Shown in pieces: positions 25,440 through 38,649 of a stretch of DNA of 64,000 nucleotides. Source of the DNA: Trochalopteron elliotii (taxonomy: Eukaryota; Chordata; Aves; Passeriformes; Leiothrichidae); NCBI GenBank assembly GCA_024734555.1, contig JANPWX010000451.1, forward strand, positions 404,221 to 468,220, read 5' to 3'. Numbering within the stretch: the stretch's first letter is position 1; the number at the start of each line of letters is the position of its first letter. The notes beneath the pieces were generated by a model. The model was not told the origin of the DNA, made no database searches, and worked only from the letters and a program-made list of their open reading frames with translations. The translations under genes were made by a program, and so were the position numbers.

Positions 25440-25545
25440 CAGGTTCCGCGCCACTTAACGTTTATATTTATTTATGCACCGCATTTAATTCTTTATTTAT
25501 TCTGCGTGTAAGCGTGGATTTAATGCTTGGCTCCAGGCAGTCCAG
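25440..25545. promoter_or_regulatory. Candidate conserved non-coding element
   Basis: About seven CpGs are interleaved with AT-rich homeodomain-like stretches ('tttatttatgcaccgcattt', 'taattctttatttattct'). This mix is unusual against the CpG-poor surroundings and resembles developmental enhancers in texture. No transcript or repeat explains it. Conservation is unproven. Confidence 0.25.
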
Positions 25546-27269
25546 TGTTTATCCACAGGGCTGCAAAGGTTCAGGCTGACAATAGGTTTTAGCCCCGAGT
25601 GACAAGGCCACCTCTAAGCCTGCTGCTGCAGCGCCTGTCTGCTCACAGGGACACTGAGGAGCTGCTGGCGCTTTGGCTGACAGGATATTTACTCCCAGAA
25701 GCAACACTGAGGTCACTGAGCCCATGTCCAGGGACCAGGACCATTCTCTGGTCAGTTGTGAGGCTGAGATGCTGCAGGGAGTGGCTCTGAGCTGCTGTTT
25801 GTCAGCAGAAGGGAGCTGGCTGTGTGGGATGGAGTTAATGGGACATCTGCACGTCACTCTCTTCCCTGGCCTCTGCTTCAAGCTCCTTCTATTCTCAGTG
25901 ACAAACAGCCCCTGAGGGGCAGATGCCACCAAGTGCAGTGAGGGAATACCCCTGTGGGTGCTCTGGCTCCTTCTCTGTGCTGGACAAAAAAGGCAGGAAA
26001 CCAAAATACCCTGTACCAGTGCCATGTCCATGCCCTTGGCCCCATTCTTACACCACATGGAGCACAGAAGCCACGGGGAGCCAGTGTGTCACCATTGTTC
26101 ATTGTTAGATCTGAAGCAGTGAGTGGGGAGCCAACATCCCACTCCAGCCTGCAGAAACCATCCAGTTCCCTCTTTGTTTGTGGCCAAACAGGGGGGATAA
26201 CAAAGGGCGCTGCTGAAATCCAGCAGTGTGACAAGATCTGCCTGTAAGAGTTGCAGAGCTGGTTGAAAAGGAGGAAAATAAGGTTTTATGAAGAAAGATT
26301 GCAGATCTTCGTGTTGCTTCTGTTTCCCAGGGTGGTGCCATGGTTGAAGGTATGTCCTGGAGGGGTTCTCATGGCTGCCCTGGGTGTTGCAGAAGTCAGA
26401 GGAATACTGTGAGATGTCAAAGGAAAAGGAAAAAGAGAATCCCACAGACAAACAGCCTGTCAGTGCATTCAGTGGTGAAAGGAAGGTGGGGCAGGGATGA
26501 AAGAGGAACAGCCATCAATTAAGGAAATGAGGAAAAAGCTTGTAGCACTTCAATTTTCCAAAACCCAAAGCTTATGTAAACCCTAGTTTGTTTTTGGTTT
26601 AAAATCCTTTTCTGTGAAAGAAAAGATTTAATGATGGAAAATGAGGCTTTTGGACTGAATCTTTTAGTTTAGGGAAACCTGATTTTAGAGTAACAAAACA
26701 TTTTGCATTAAATATTCCAAAAGGCTGGAGGTGTATGTGTGCTGTAACTAGTAAAGGCAATTCTCAGATCAGACAGAGGTTTCTGCAGGATTTCACCTGC
26801 TCTGAGGGCAGTCTGACACCTCCTTTCCTCACAAACCCAATCCCATGCAAGGCTGGCATGTTTTGCCTGTGATGGCCACCAAACCCAAGCCCTTTCACAC
26901 TGAGGAGGTGGTCAGCAGGAGGTGACAGCTGAAATATGGTCCTTCTGCTCATATGGTACCACATCTTTCCGTGTGAGCAGCCAGGAACTCCAGATGTGGC
27001 AGGGAGCAGCACTTTCTGGAGGACACAACAAACACGTGGCTGTGCCCACCCCTGCTCCACAGGGAACCCCTGGGGCCACAGCCAAATGTGAGAGCGTGGA
27101 TGTCACATTTCCAGCTGCAGGATGGATGGACAGGGCACAAACATCACCTGTGGGGGTGAAGCCCTCCACCGAGGCGTGCAGAAAAATCTCTTTGCTTTCA
27201 TTTCACTGCATGCCTGTCCCTCCTCAGCCCTCAGATCCAGATGCTCCTTTTCATGCTGCTGAGAGAGGT

Positions 27270-27440
27270 TAATATTGCTGACAGGAATCGATAATCTGAG
27301 ATGTGGAGCTCATTTCTTGGCAAATCAGCGCAGAGGAAGTAAACAGTGCCTGTTTGTTTTGACTTTCTTCCCTCGTTAAATCTGGTTTATTTTGCTAGAT
27401 GGTCTTTTGATTTCATTAATTAAAATATGGCTGGATAGGG
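27270..27440. promoter_or_regulatory. Candidate conserved non-coding element
   Basis: Possible factor-site-like words cluster here: 'aatcgataatct', 'aaatcagcgcag', and 'catttcattaattaaaat'-type TAAT cores near 27412-27426. The patch is low in obvious repeats. The call rests on texture only. Confidence 0.2.
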
Positions 27441-27834
27441 AATGAGAAGGAAGACAAAGGACTTAGGATTGATATATACAGAAAGGGAGGAATATCCTTT
27501 GGATTCTTGTTGCCACTAAGGAAGTTGTAAGAGGTAATGCAGATCTTCATCTCTTGGCTCTGTAGCTGAAGGGAGGAGAGGATGGTAATTTTAGCTCTCT
27601 GTGGTGCTTTGCTAGAATTCAGGGTTGAGATCCAAGGTCTTTGAAAAAGCTGGGTTAATTAATGATAAATAAAACATGGCGAAGATAAGATACAGCAAAA
27701 TAAAGCAGACTGAAGCAAAAATATATATTCCAAATCAATTGTTACAAAAGCATCCACTATGTTTTGGTGTATCCTCTCTTTTTTAGCAAAACATTTGGGA
27801 ATAGGATTTTTTGTCTGTTTGTATTTCAGCAAAT

Positions 27835-27958
27835 ATTAATAACCTATATTATTAATTGTACTTAATATTGCCTATAATATTAATTGTACCTACCAGTATT
27901 GTATTGTACCTACCTATTGTATTGCCTACAATATTAATTGTACCTACCAGTGCGTGGA
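27835..27958. repeat. AT-rich minisatellite with nested subunits
   Basis: The 20-mer atattaattgtacctaccag occurs at 27877-27896 and again, identical, at 27931-27950 (54-bp period). Between and before the copies, shorter words such as 'attgtacctacc' and 'tattgcctaya' recur, so the array is built from nested 10-20 bp subunits. The minus frame over it shows repeating VGTINI-type peptides, which come from the repeat and not from a gene. Confidence 0.85.
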
Positions 27959-29589
27959 CTCTTTTCAAATTGGTTGCACAGATTTTCCTTAATGCTTTCA
28001 CCAAAATTTCTCCTCTGTGCTGTTGCACTATCAAGACAATTCACCCAACTCATACCCCACTTGCTATGCTGAAATGAGATCAAGCAGCTGTGACGCTTGC
28101 AGCTGGAATAGTAAATGTATTAAAAATTGCAGCTTGAGAAAGACAAATTCTACTTCAAAATCAAGTCTTGGACCTCAAAACGATGGATGGTGGCCATTGG
28201 AAAGAATGTAAAAGGCAAGGTACAATATTTCATAATTTTGAAAAATGAAACACTTGGGAAGTGTCAAAGTATTTATTCAGAACTTTGCATAGGAATTATT
28301 TTAACTTACATTGATTTGTTTAGTCTCGAAATTCACATTTATTTTAAAACAGGTGCTAAATAACTGTCTTTTCTTTATAGGTTTCCTTTTGGGCTGAAAA
28401 ACATATGTCATTCAATGTAAATCTACACCTTTTTCAGACAGTCAAATGCTTTCAGTTGACTCAAGCTTATTGCTGGGCAAAAGCAAAATCTCCATTTTGG
28501 TTTGATTTGAACCAAACTTCAGATTATTGTTTCTGTTGCTGCTGACAGGAAAACCAGCTGGCACACCCTGGGCTGACATCCATGACTGAAGGAGTAATTA
28601 AGCCCTTTGCAGTAATTGGATTATGAGGGATTTGGGCTGCTGGCTGACAGGCTTCCCATGAGAGACCCTGCAAGGGCAGCCCAGCAAGGGCACAGCACCC
28701 AAAAATCAGGGATGTCCCCAGGTAGTGTGGCCAGGAGACCAAACCCATTTCTGCTGGCTTCAGCATTGGAAAACATTCGATTTTCTGCCCATGATCTCTG
28801 ATTTACACAATCCATAGGAAAGTTTTATTTTTGCTCCAGGAAGGAAATTGTTCCCTGCCCTCCCCAAAATACTAATTCTGCTTTTTACTGGCTTTCCTCA
28901 ACAGGACTGGCCTTCAGCATGTCCATGGGCTTGCCTGGACTTGAGGAGAAACATTGTCAAGAGCTTAGGAGCACCATGCAGCTCATGACAGCCAGCCCTC
29001 TATGTGTTTCCATGACAAGAAAGGGTTTTTATGACCTCCAGTCACTTGGGAGCCAGCTGAATCTGCAAATCTCTTTTTTTTTTTCCCTCCCCCTACATGT
29101 TGAGATTGCTAGGCAAGCAGGCAGGCTTTTTGGAGTGTTTTTCCAGCTCCAGGTTTCCTGCTGGGTGCCGTTAAGTGGCAGGTAAAATGTGGTGGTGGTT
29201 GGGCGATGCACAGCACGATGTTTGGTTTGCTACCTCACTGTCATAATTTATGCTTTGCTGGGACATTCTGTGAATCTGAAGGCCGTAAACATGTGTTGTA
29301 AATTGCTTCAAAATGAGAGGAAACTTAACTTTCCTTATAAAAAGACTAAGGGCTGTAATTTATTACTGTAAACAAGAATGAGAGGACAAAAAAAAAAAAA
29401 TCAATTAAAGGAGAAAACGTCAAGCTCTTTTTACTCAGAATTTGAAAGGACCTGAAGTCGATTGTTTCCTCCCGTGGAAGGTCTGGTTTCTATCAGGCAG
29501 GCAGAAGGGCTTTTGTTTCTAGCAGTCAAATCAACAGGCCAGTAAGAGGAGCTTTGAACTGCAATTTGTCTTTACGTATTTTGAAAATG

Positions 29590-29760
29590 TTCTTTCGACG
29601 TGTTTACACGTTGGCTGGGGCACTTCTGCTGCAGTCAGCTCTTTCTGGGACAATTAATCAAATGATCAAGTCTCTGATTAATCAAAGCCCCTCCTGACAA
29701 CTCCTTTCTTTCAATCACCTGCTGAGTCTCTACTAAAACCCAAACAAGCAAATGATTAAA
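29590..29760. promoter_or_regulatory. Candidate conserved non-coding element with homeodomain-like sites
   Basis: The inverted repeat acgtgt-tt-acacgt lies at 29598-29611 and includes a forkhead-like TGTTTAC. About 50 bp later comes a cluster of TAAT/ATTA and TGAT cores ('gacaattaatcaaatgatca' near 29650 and 'ctctgattaatcaaag' near 29672). The cluster is dense for its length. The regulatory role is inferred from motifs only. Confidence 0.25.
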
Positions 29761-29765
29761 CTCTT

Positions 29766-29766
<1 letters not shown>

Positions 29767-29794
<28 letters not shown>
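29767..29794. repeat. Poly-T tract (28 T)
   Basis: An uninterrupted T-run. No retroposed gene or SINE body was found beside it, so it is treated as a simple repeat. Confidence 0.9.
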
Positions 29795-29797
<3 letters not shown>

Positions 29798-32794
29798 GGG
29801 GAAGAAAGAAATTAAAAAGGAGGCAGCATGTCTTGCAGATTTGGCACTTTTCGAGGTACATACCTCGGAGGAGAGAGAGATCTTGGACTGCATTTGTGAT
29901 GCAAACTGGAACCTTTGGCTACCAAATGCAGGATGTGGTATATCCTGTTCAAAGAGGCACATATTTTGCATGTTTTTGTTGGCTCCTCTCAATCAAAGCA
30001 TGCTGTGATTCAGCTACACTAAAAATTAACAATCTATGTTATAGCCATGTATTACATTACACCCCCCCTTTTTTTTTTTTTGGAAAAATCTTTTCCAGAA
30101 AGACATCTCCTAAAGAGAAGGGAAGGTAGGTAACAAAAAACTTGCAAATGTTTTCATAGTAATTATTCGACAGCAATCAAATCATGCCACTTTAAAAGAT
30201 CAGCTGAGCTATCTGTAAATATTTTCTCATCTCTGCAGAGCAGTACAAACTCCTAATAAAATGCATCTGTTTCCATTTCTGGAGTAAATTTGAGGTGGAT
30301 TTTTACGTCAGTGGCTCTTCAGTGTCACTGCAAATAGCAAAGAAGAGGAGAAAGAGTTAAAATTGGAGATGCTGGCCCACAGCAACTTGGTATTTGTGTG
30401 AAACTGGTTTTAGGGATTTTTCTTAAGGAGAGAAAACAGATTCCGTTGGATGAGTTGCTTGAGTAGTGCTGTCAAAAATCAAAGACTGATGTTTTAGTGA
30501 TAGGCAATGTCATCTGAGTCTGCTGGCAGCGTAATTAAGGCTCTGAGCACTGTCTTCTTTTTGTCTTGTACAATTTTTGACTCTTCATTAGCAGCCATTC
30601 TTCACATCTACCCTTCAGAGGTGTTTTATAAACCAGTGAGGTGCTGCAGAGGCGACACCTAAATACGTTTCACCTTCTTTGCAGAGAAAACCAAACTGAT
30701 CTACCAAGGAAAAATATAACTCAACAATGTCCAAGATCCAAGGAGGGAGAGATTCCTGGGTTTTGGTCACATCCCCAGACTGCTCCTCTGACCGGGGAAC
30801 CATGTTGTTCCCTTCAAGCCAATCCCACCTGCTTCTGAAAATTGGATTAGAGGGGGACCCTGCTGTGAGCACACATAAAACACCTCTGGGTTAACTGGCA
30901 GACTAGAAACACAACCATTTTTTGCACTCTGTGTTTCAGCATCACTGGTAAATCTCCAGATTTCCTGCTATTCTATACTCCTGATGTACAAATCCTTCTG
31001 TCAGCCCACAGTTTTGTTCCCCTGCCACACCTATTCCTAACTCACTAATTACTCTTGTTACATGCTGATGAGCCAAAGAGTTTTTTTTCCTTTCCCAAGG
31101 GTGGCAATTAAAATCCAAGATTGTCTTTATTAGCTGAAGTGGCCTTAGGAAAAGATCTTGTCCAACACATCTAATGACATCTCCTTAGCATTTCATTTTC
31201 AGCAGGCATTTCCAAAGAAACTCCATCTTGTTTCAGGCTGAACTTGTTATTTCAGATAATGCTGTTTGCAGGCTTCATAAAAAAAATCAACATTGTGTTC
31301 ATTCTTCCAGTTGCAAAACCCCCCTCAAAAACAACCCCAAGCAAACATATTTTTCTCCCTGCTTGTATTTATTTTGTTCTGTTTTCAATAACCTGTGCCT
31401 GGCATGTTGGGTATTTATCACCCTAGAGAGGACTGGACATGAAAAATCCAGCACAGTAGCTCAAAAAAAAAAAAAAGAAGCCAAAATGTAAATCTTAGAC
31501 AAATTATATTCTGAGGGGTGAAATGGGATAAAGGAGTTGGTTGTACTGGTGAAAGAAGCAGTTGCATGTTGAGTTGTGGATACAGAAGTACAATAACTTC
31601 TTAAAAATAACATATCTCTCCTGAACTTCATCATGGAGAAGAATTCTCATGATTCACAGATCATGGAAATAGTTATAATTGTCTTCTAGATGAATGTTTC
31701 TGGCTGTACACCTAAACCTTAATTTTAGCAGAAGGTGAGATCTCAGTCAACTACACTGAACTCAGAAAAAATATGGACAGATAAAGATATATAAACTAAT
31801 GCCACTAACAACCTGCCACATTTAAAATATTGAGCAGCCCTTTTTCATTTTGTAATGTTTAAATATTTAAACAAATGGGGAAAATTAATCTTATTCTTGG
31901 CACGGGTCTTATCCTTTTTATTACTCAGTATCTCCAAATATGCTGAGATGCCAAGTAATTTCCAGTTTTTATCAAATTTTGACTTTGGAGCATGACTTTG
32001 GGATATTATGTTCAGAATTGTGTGGAGCTTTTGAAGCCGAATTTCCTTGGATTTAATATATCCCTTTCAGAACTTTTCCTTCAGATGGAAATTCATTCTG
32101 AGCCAGTAATATTATATGTTATTTCTAAAACTCTGAAGTTTATAAAGCACATAATGAAATTTAAGTCTTCGGCCCAGGTGGAATCACGAATTAGCATTGA
32201 GTTCTCTGCAAACAGCAGGGCTGGTTGCCTTTTTTGTGCCTTTGCATCATTTTGGATAAGCCATGGGCTGTGGCATAAAACAGCTGCAGAGCCATGACGG
32301 TCACTGGGGCAGTCACTCCTTTCCTGGGAAAGCAATCCTTCCTTGGCAGGGGGAAGATGCTTGTGCTGGAAGTGTGGGAGAAAACTGACCGTGACCTGGA
32401 GATATTTCCTCAGAACCTTCGTGGGTCATGTCTATCTGTACATGAATAAAGGGTTCCTTTTGATGTGGTTATTATCTGGACCGGAGCAACGGCACAACAT
32501 TAATCACAGCAAGTGATAGAGAGGGGTTTTTTTTAAACCATTAAGATCACCATTCTTAGTTATGAATTTTGCCATCTCAGATCCTGAGGCCAGTTCCATA
32601 TTCAGCCAAATTTATCTGATTCCAAAACACCACACAGCTTAAATAAACTCAGCGTGCTGAAACAGCCAGTCCTGTTGTTTTCCCTGATGCATGAGCTTTC
32701 CTGTAGTTTCTTTTGCAACATATTTATTCTGCAGGATATTTTAATCACCAGCTCGATGCTTGAAAAAGCTGTTGAAAATAGGAACATAAATTGA

Positions 32795-32887
32795 ACTAAC
32801 TCCATCCTGGGTGATAAGGACAGTGAGAGGAAAAAAGGATATTAAAAGGATGGACTAACTCCATCCTGGGTGATAAGGACAATGAGA
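32795..32887. repeat. 34-bp direct repeat at 59-bp offset
   Basis: Copy 1 (32795-32828) and copy 2 (32854-32887) both read actaactccatcctgggtga and continue into 'taaggaca'. They differ at one position (g versus a) across 34 bp. Each is followed by an A-rich tract, so the duplicated unit probably includes the purine run (59-bp tandem duplication). The near-identity suggests a recent event. Confidence 0.85.
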
Positions 32888-35800
32888 AAAAAAAAAGTCA
32901 CAGTGGGAAGAACTAATCTGTTACTACTGTCTTGTTTTGCCTGTATTATATCAAAGAAGCAATGCTGGGGAGCATCATATGAATGTCCAGGAATTATAGC
33001 AGATGCATGATCACAGCTTGTGTCCACCTGTGCCTGTCCACATGGACTTTTCTGATTGTTAGAGCAGGTGAGGCAGGCACTGGAGTACAGGCTTTGCCTG
33101 CTGGGCAGCCCCCAGTAGCTCCATCACCTCTTAAGTGTATTTTCCCAGCACTCCTCCTCTGTATTTCAGGTGGGTCTTGCTTGCCAGAAGGAAAATTCTG
33201 TTTATGTAGCATGCTATGGAGGTGACACGCTCTTTGCCCCTGTTAGGAAAAGTTTGCTTTTCCCCCGAATCTAAACCAAGAGTCACACCTGGTGAAAGAA
33301 TACAAACGCTCTTTTTATTTGGGAAAACACATAAGCAGATTTCAGTCACTTTCCTGGGCCAGTTGCAGGTAGAACTGGGGTCCAAATTGGCCCAGCAGGG
33401 AAGCAAGCAGGAATTTCAGCTAAACTGTGACTAATGGATACTGTGCCATGGGACATATCAGCTGCTGAGCCCCAGAGCATGTTCTGATCAGGGAGATGAA
33501 TTTGAGCAGAGCAAGGTGTGACTGCCCAGGTGCAAAAAGCTTTTCAATAGTCAGCACTTTCTGGCTTATCTGACAGGCAGACACTTGGCCTTGGTGCTTA
33601 TTGGTACAAGCAAAATGTGTTTCATACCTATTAGCTGCTTTTCCTTCCAGGAACTGACTTGTCCTGGAAGCTCTGCCAAGTGGTTTACATGCAAGCCCAT
33701 CACTGATGAGCAGCTCACGCTGCCTGCTAAGCCACAGCTGAGTCCAGCCTGCTTTATATTCCCTTTCCATACTCGAGAGAGCAAGCACCAGGATTCTGCG
33801 AGCCCAGAGCAAAAAAAAAAATTAAACAATGGAAGTGTTCAGTGCTGTTTCCTTTGGAGATGCTCGTTGCTGATTAGATCTCCTGCACAGCAGGTATCCA
33901 CCTAGTAGAGAGCTTAGCAAGAGCTGCCTTGGAGCTCCAGGGCGGCCGTGCAACGTGAAGGGATTTTTAATTCCATCTGTCTCACACAGCTTCTTGCAAG
34001 GCTTCCAAAAATCACATAACCCCATGCCCAGCCCCGGCTCTGAGAGTGAAGGCCTTTTGTTTATTGTCTTTTGGGCCTTGTGTGCCTGCAGCTGTGCTGG
34101 TGGCAGCACCAGCCCCTCTGACAGACCCCCTCGGCCAGGGAGTGGGGATGGGGATCTTCCCATGTCCAGAACTTTGTCTTTTGGAGTGATGGTGGCAGAA
34201 GGTTGTGGGCATCTTGTCCCTTTGCCAGGAGTGTCCCCTTGGAGCCTGCTGGTGGCCATGCCCTGTTAAATGTCCCCCTGGATGGGTTTTTCCCACACTG
34301 CCACCATCAAAGGGATGGCTTGTCCTTCATGCCCAGACTATCAACTGTGATGACACTTCTCATGGCCAAGGTATTTCCTAAATCCCACAAACACTTTCTG
34401 GGCATCAGGGAGGATTCTGTGCCACTTGTGAGAGGTTTCTTTCAATGTCTTGGGATGGTACCATCTTTTTTTGGTATGTGCCTGTTGCACATCTGCTGCT
34501 CCTCATGCCAGAACTTCTGTGTTGCAGCAATGTGGGTGCTTTCAGGTGGCAGGAGGGGTGAGAAGGAGGTAGAAAGCTGTGCATGACACTTGTGGACCTC
34601 CAGTCAGCCCCTTTACTGGGGTAACAGCACAAATTAAGCCTACAGTGCATAAAATAATAATGCAAATCCAGTTGGAGTCACAACCTTTCCTTCAGTCATA
34701 GACAAAAATATGAAGTTGAAAGTTTCTCTGAAGTCCATAAATGCTATCAGAGATGTGAAAACAGCAGAGGGGAAAAGATTCTCTTCCCACCAGATTTCTG
34801 GATCTGTAGCTCACGTCCCCTCAGTGAGCAGCTGGCGTGCAGCGGTGGCACACACACCCTGGAATGTCTCTGGCACAGGGGCCTTTTTCAGCTGATGTTT
34901 TCCTAGAAGGCCATGCCAGGAGACATATTTGTGTTTATTGCCAGGGCTGGGAGCTGCCCACAGGTGCTAATTATTGACCGTTCCTTCTCCACAAGGGAGT
35001 CAGTGTTTGAGCCACCCTCTGCCCCGCCTGGGAGTCACTATCACGTTCCCGGCCCTTCCCTGCAGCTGGGAATGAGCTGTTTGGGTTGGACTTGGTGGCA
35101 CAGATGGTGCCACCTGTGGCAGGCTCTGCCAGCAGGATGGATCCCAGGCAGCTGGGAGGTCATTTGTGACAGGGGGAAGCCAAAATCCATTTGCACTTAC
35201 ACCAGACTTCCCAGGCTGACAAATACCTTTGGCTGCTCCCACACCCTGCCTTGGGGCTGAGGGACTTGCAGATCACTGAGGGGTCTGCCCTGAACGTGGC
35301 CCAGTCTAAGCGTGGAAGAAAAGAAATCATTCAGCATCCTCCTTAAAAACAGAGCAGCCTGATTCCCAAGGTTTCACAGGGCCTGCAGATCTGCTTGCCT
35401 TATCCAAAACAGTATCTCCTGTTCCATGAGAGAGTCACCAGAGAGACTGAACCCGCCCCAGATGAACATTTATTTCCTGCAGAGATTTTCTCTGGCAGCA
35501 CCCAATGTGCCAGACTCAGTAATGGCAGGCTGGTTTTACACACGTGATGAAATCCATAGTATAATCTGGGATTTTTCACTCCTGATGGCTATCAGATAAA
35601 GCAAAACAACTTCTGGCTTTTTTTCTGCCCTCTCTGTTCCCAAACAAGGAGCATTTATTATACATTTTTTAATTAAGATTTAGGCTGATAAAGAAAAATT
35701 GCTGCCTCACCCTGTACTGCTGTTGTTAAAAAGACAGCTGAATGTGATTACTAAAGAAAAAGTTTTGCCTTGATGATCTATTCTTCATTTTTTAACTGTG

Positions 35801-36290
35801 TTCTTTGCCAATGTCCAATAAAATAATAGAACGTAAATCACAGCAGCCTAAAGGCTCAGGGCGAGATTCTCTGACAGGTGGCCTTGGAGCAGGCAGGGAT
35901 TTGGGAAGATTCCTGCAATGTGACTAAAATTGTCACTTTCTGACTTTGTCAAATTTATGTGAAAAAAGAAAATCACAGAGTCTTTGCACCTGAAGCTATA
36001 AAGTGGCTCGTACTCCCTTGAAGCAGAGCCAGCGCTTATTTGAAATTTGGTCCACCTCAGGGGATCATCATTTGAACTGAATAATAAAAGCCAAATTGAG
36101 GCAAATTCACCACGTGTCAGGGGTAGATGTGAAAGGCTTGTGTTGAGCTTTTTCATGTGTTTGGTGTGGTTGCTTCTACCCTGTGTTGCTATGACCCTGA
36201 TTCCAGTCAGGAGATCCACAGCCATATATTTGTGTTTAAAGAAATGGCAAACCCATGTATTTTCCAAGAAAATTCCCTGATTTTCTGGAA

Positions 36291-36348
36291 TTTTTCTGGG
36301 TTCCTTTTGGAAGAGGAGTTTTTTCTGGGTTCCTTTGGGAACAGGAGT
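36291..36348. repeat. 29-bp imperfect tandem duplication
   Basis: Two adjacent units share 'ttttctgggttccttt' and end in 'ggaagaggag' or 'ggaacaggag', at a 29-bp offset. This is a local duplication with few differences. Confidence 0.8.
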
Positions 36349-38649
36349 TGAGTTCAGTAGGAAATCTAAATTTGAAAGCTTGTCTAGAACATATTTAAGG
36401 GCTTTTTGTTTTCAAACAATAACGATCCCAAGAAATATTAAAAAGAAATACATATCTTTCTTTCTTGTTTATTTTTTTGTAAATTTTAGATCAACACCCG
36501 TCATGTTCATTAGTGCTCTATGACCCAGTTCATCACTAACATGCTGAAAATTAAACATCCACTGAAGTACTCCACTAAATCAGGGATTGGAGCTCCCTAA
36601 TGACAAGTACATGCACACTCCACCAGCCAGCCATAAGATTTTTTTTTTGCATCTATTTATGTCCTTTCCTCCTCCAGTGCAGAAAACTATGCCAAGATGC
36701 ATTTTGCACCGGCCTACCGCACACTGAGATTTCCCCTGCTCCCAGACCCCTGACAGAGAGCACTTTTGCTTTCATTTATTACTTTAATAGAACTTTTCTT
36801 TTTTTCCTTTCTGTGTTTCACAACATTTAGCAACTTCCCGCTGGCTGTGATCACCAGGGCCCGTTTGGCATTGAGGTGGAGGAATCCTAGGCATGTTCCA
36901 CCAACCCCCCCTGACCTGTGGGCAGGCTTCAGGCAGCCACTCTCACCTCTTCCCTTCATTTTTTTGGGAGCAGAGCTGGGTGAAGCTCAGTTTTCCCATC
37001 TCACAGCAGCACTTTGTGATGGCAGGGCTGTTTTCCCCTCTCCATCTCTGTGAACCAACGGGTCTCATTCGAAATGAATGAGTGGGAGAGAGAAAGGAGG
37101 AGAACAAATACCTTACAGGCCCCTGGTGAGGGAAATGCTGGGGCTGCCAGCTCTCTAGGCTCAATTCCAAGCTCTGAAGGCTGTGCCTTTCACATCCCAG
37201 TTGGCATCTCCACCCCAGGCTGCAGGATGAGCCGGACTGGGGTGAGCACATACTCCCTTTCTGTGCAGGACTAAATATTCCCCTTTGCAAAGAAGAAGTG
37301 GGAGCAAACCCATCGTGTTCCTCCGAACAGTTTCCATCTCAATGCATTGGTATTTTTCCACCTCCAAAGGCATTTCATAAGAGCTTTCCAGCCCATCCCC
37401 TCCTGTGGCCTTTAAAAGCTATGTCAGCCACCCAGAGCTGTTTCAGTAGCTGGTCCCATCAGAGTTGGGTTCAACTCTCTTGATTCCAATGGCACCTAAT
37501 TTGTATGGATGAATGTTTTCATGTCTGCAGATACATGTAATGGTTTGGGAGACATTTATGTGCCTGATATAATTAAACCCAGTGGTTTTATATTCCTTCA
37601 TATTGGCATAGTGGAGATGTTATGAGAATACCAGCTCTTTCCTTATGGAAAAGTCTTACAGAATTTAATAAGAAAACAATAACCATTCTTAGGCATTGGA
37701 GGTTTTCAAATAGGATTTAAAACCGAATTACATCATTGCAATTCTACAGAATGTCTTAAAAAGTCTTTGCAAGAGGGGATCATTCTCTATCAAATTTTAA
37801 AGATTACACAGCCATTTCCATAGATTATTTCATTTCTCTCCAATTCTACTGGTTGCACTCCTATTAATTTCTGTGGGGTTTTCCCATATGGCACGTATTA
37901 TTTTGGCCATAAAACCACTCCCTGAGGCAAAACAGCCCATGAAAGACACACAGCTTCAGTTCAGCCCAATGAAATCCCATTAGCTTCCAGAAAGATTGAG
38001 TCAGGTTTGCAAAATCATTTTGTGTCCTTGTTCCATTCATGTGCTCCAGTGCTGTGCACATGGATGTTCCCTACCGTGTGGAGGGCACAGTCTTCAGTCC
38101 CAAATCTGAGATGTTTGAGTTCCTGTGTGTGGTTTAGGAGGCGTGCCAGAGCCCATTACACTTCATGGCATATTGCAGAGACTAGTGGTGTGATCAATTA
38201 TAAAACATTTTAAATTTTAATCAGCTTTTTCTTCCAAGCTTCCCCTCCTTCGCTCTGTCTCCCTGCCCCCTCCCTCCAGCAGTGTTTATGATATGTTATG
38301 AGCCACCACGTGCTCCTCCCCTCCTGCCTCCAGGGCCAGTGCTGGATCAGCCTCGTGGCCATTTGGGCTCCTTGGGGCTTCTCCCTGTGTTCCTGTGGCT
38401 GTGGGGAGAACCACTCTGGGATCACCCTTCCATCCGCACTGGTGTCCCATGGAGCCCATGAGGTTAAAGAAACCCCCCTGACCACCAGCCTTGGCCAGGA
38501 GCAGCCTGACCTCTTCACTCCTGAGAAGCTGCTCTCCAAAGAGCTGCAATCAGCACTAATCAGGGCTGAACCTCATGGGCTCACATGTCTTCCCTGTGCT
38601 TTGGGACACCAGGAGTGCACTTTCCTGCTTGCTGCTGATGTGCTGTGCT

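Larger units (their letters stand above)
25010..27830. other. Unique non-coding sequence
   Basis: No gene is recognised. The minus frame 25549-26058 (169 codons) is overlapped by several comparable frames on both strands and has no domain. Candidate conserved patches at 25440-25545 and 27270-27440 are listed separately. Confidence 0.5.
27960..32790. other. Unique non-coding sequence
   Basis: No gene is recognised. A T-run of 28 lies at 29767-29794, with short T-runs near 29082 and 30068 and an A-run near 31460. The AT-rich segment 31830-32280 lacks recognisable repeats and could hold old conserved sequence. A candidate regulatory patch at 29590-29760 is listed separately. Confidence 0.5.

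Noticed and set aside
25549..26058. 169-codon minus-strand frame
   Set aside because: It is overlapped by five or more other frames in the same stretch and shows no family signature or splice context.
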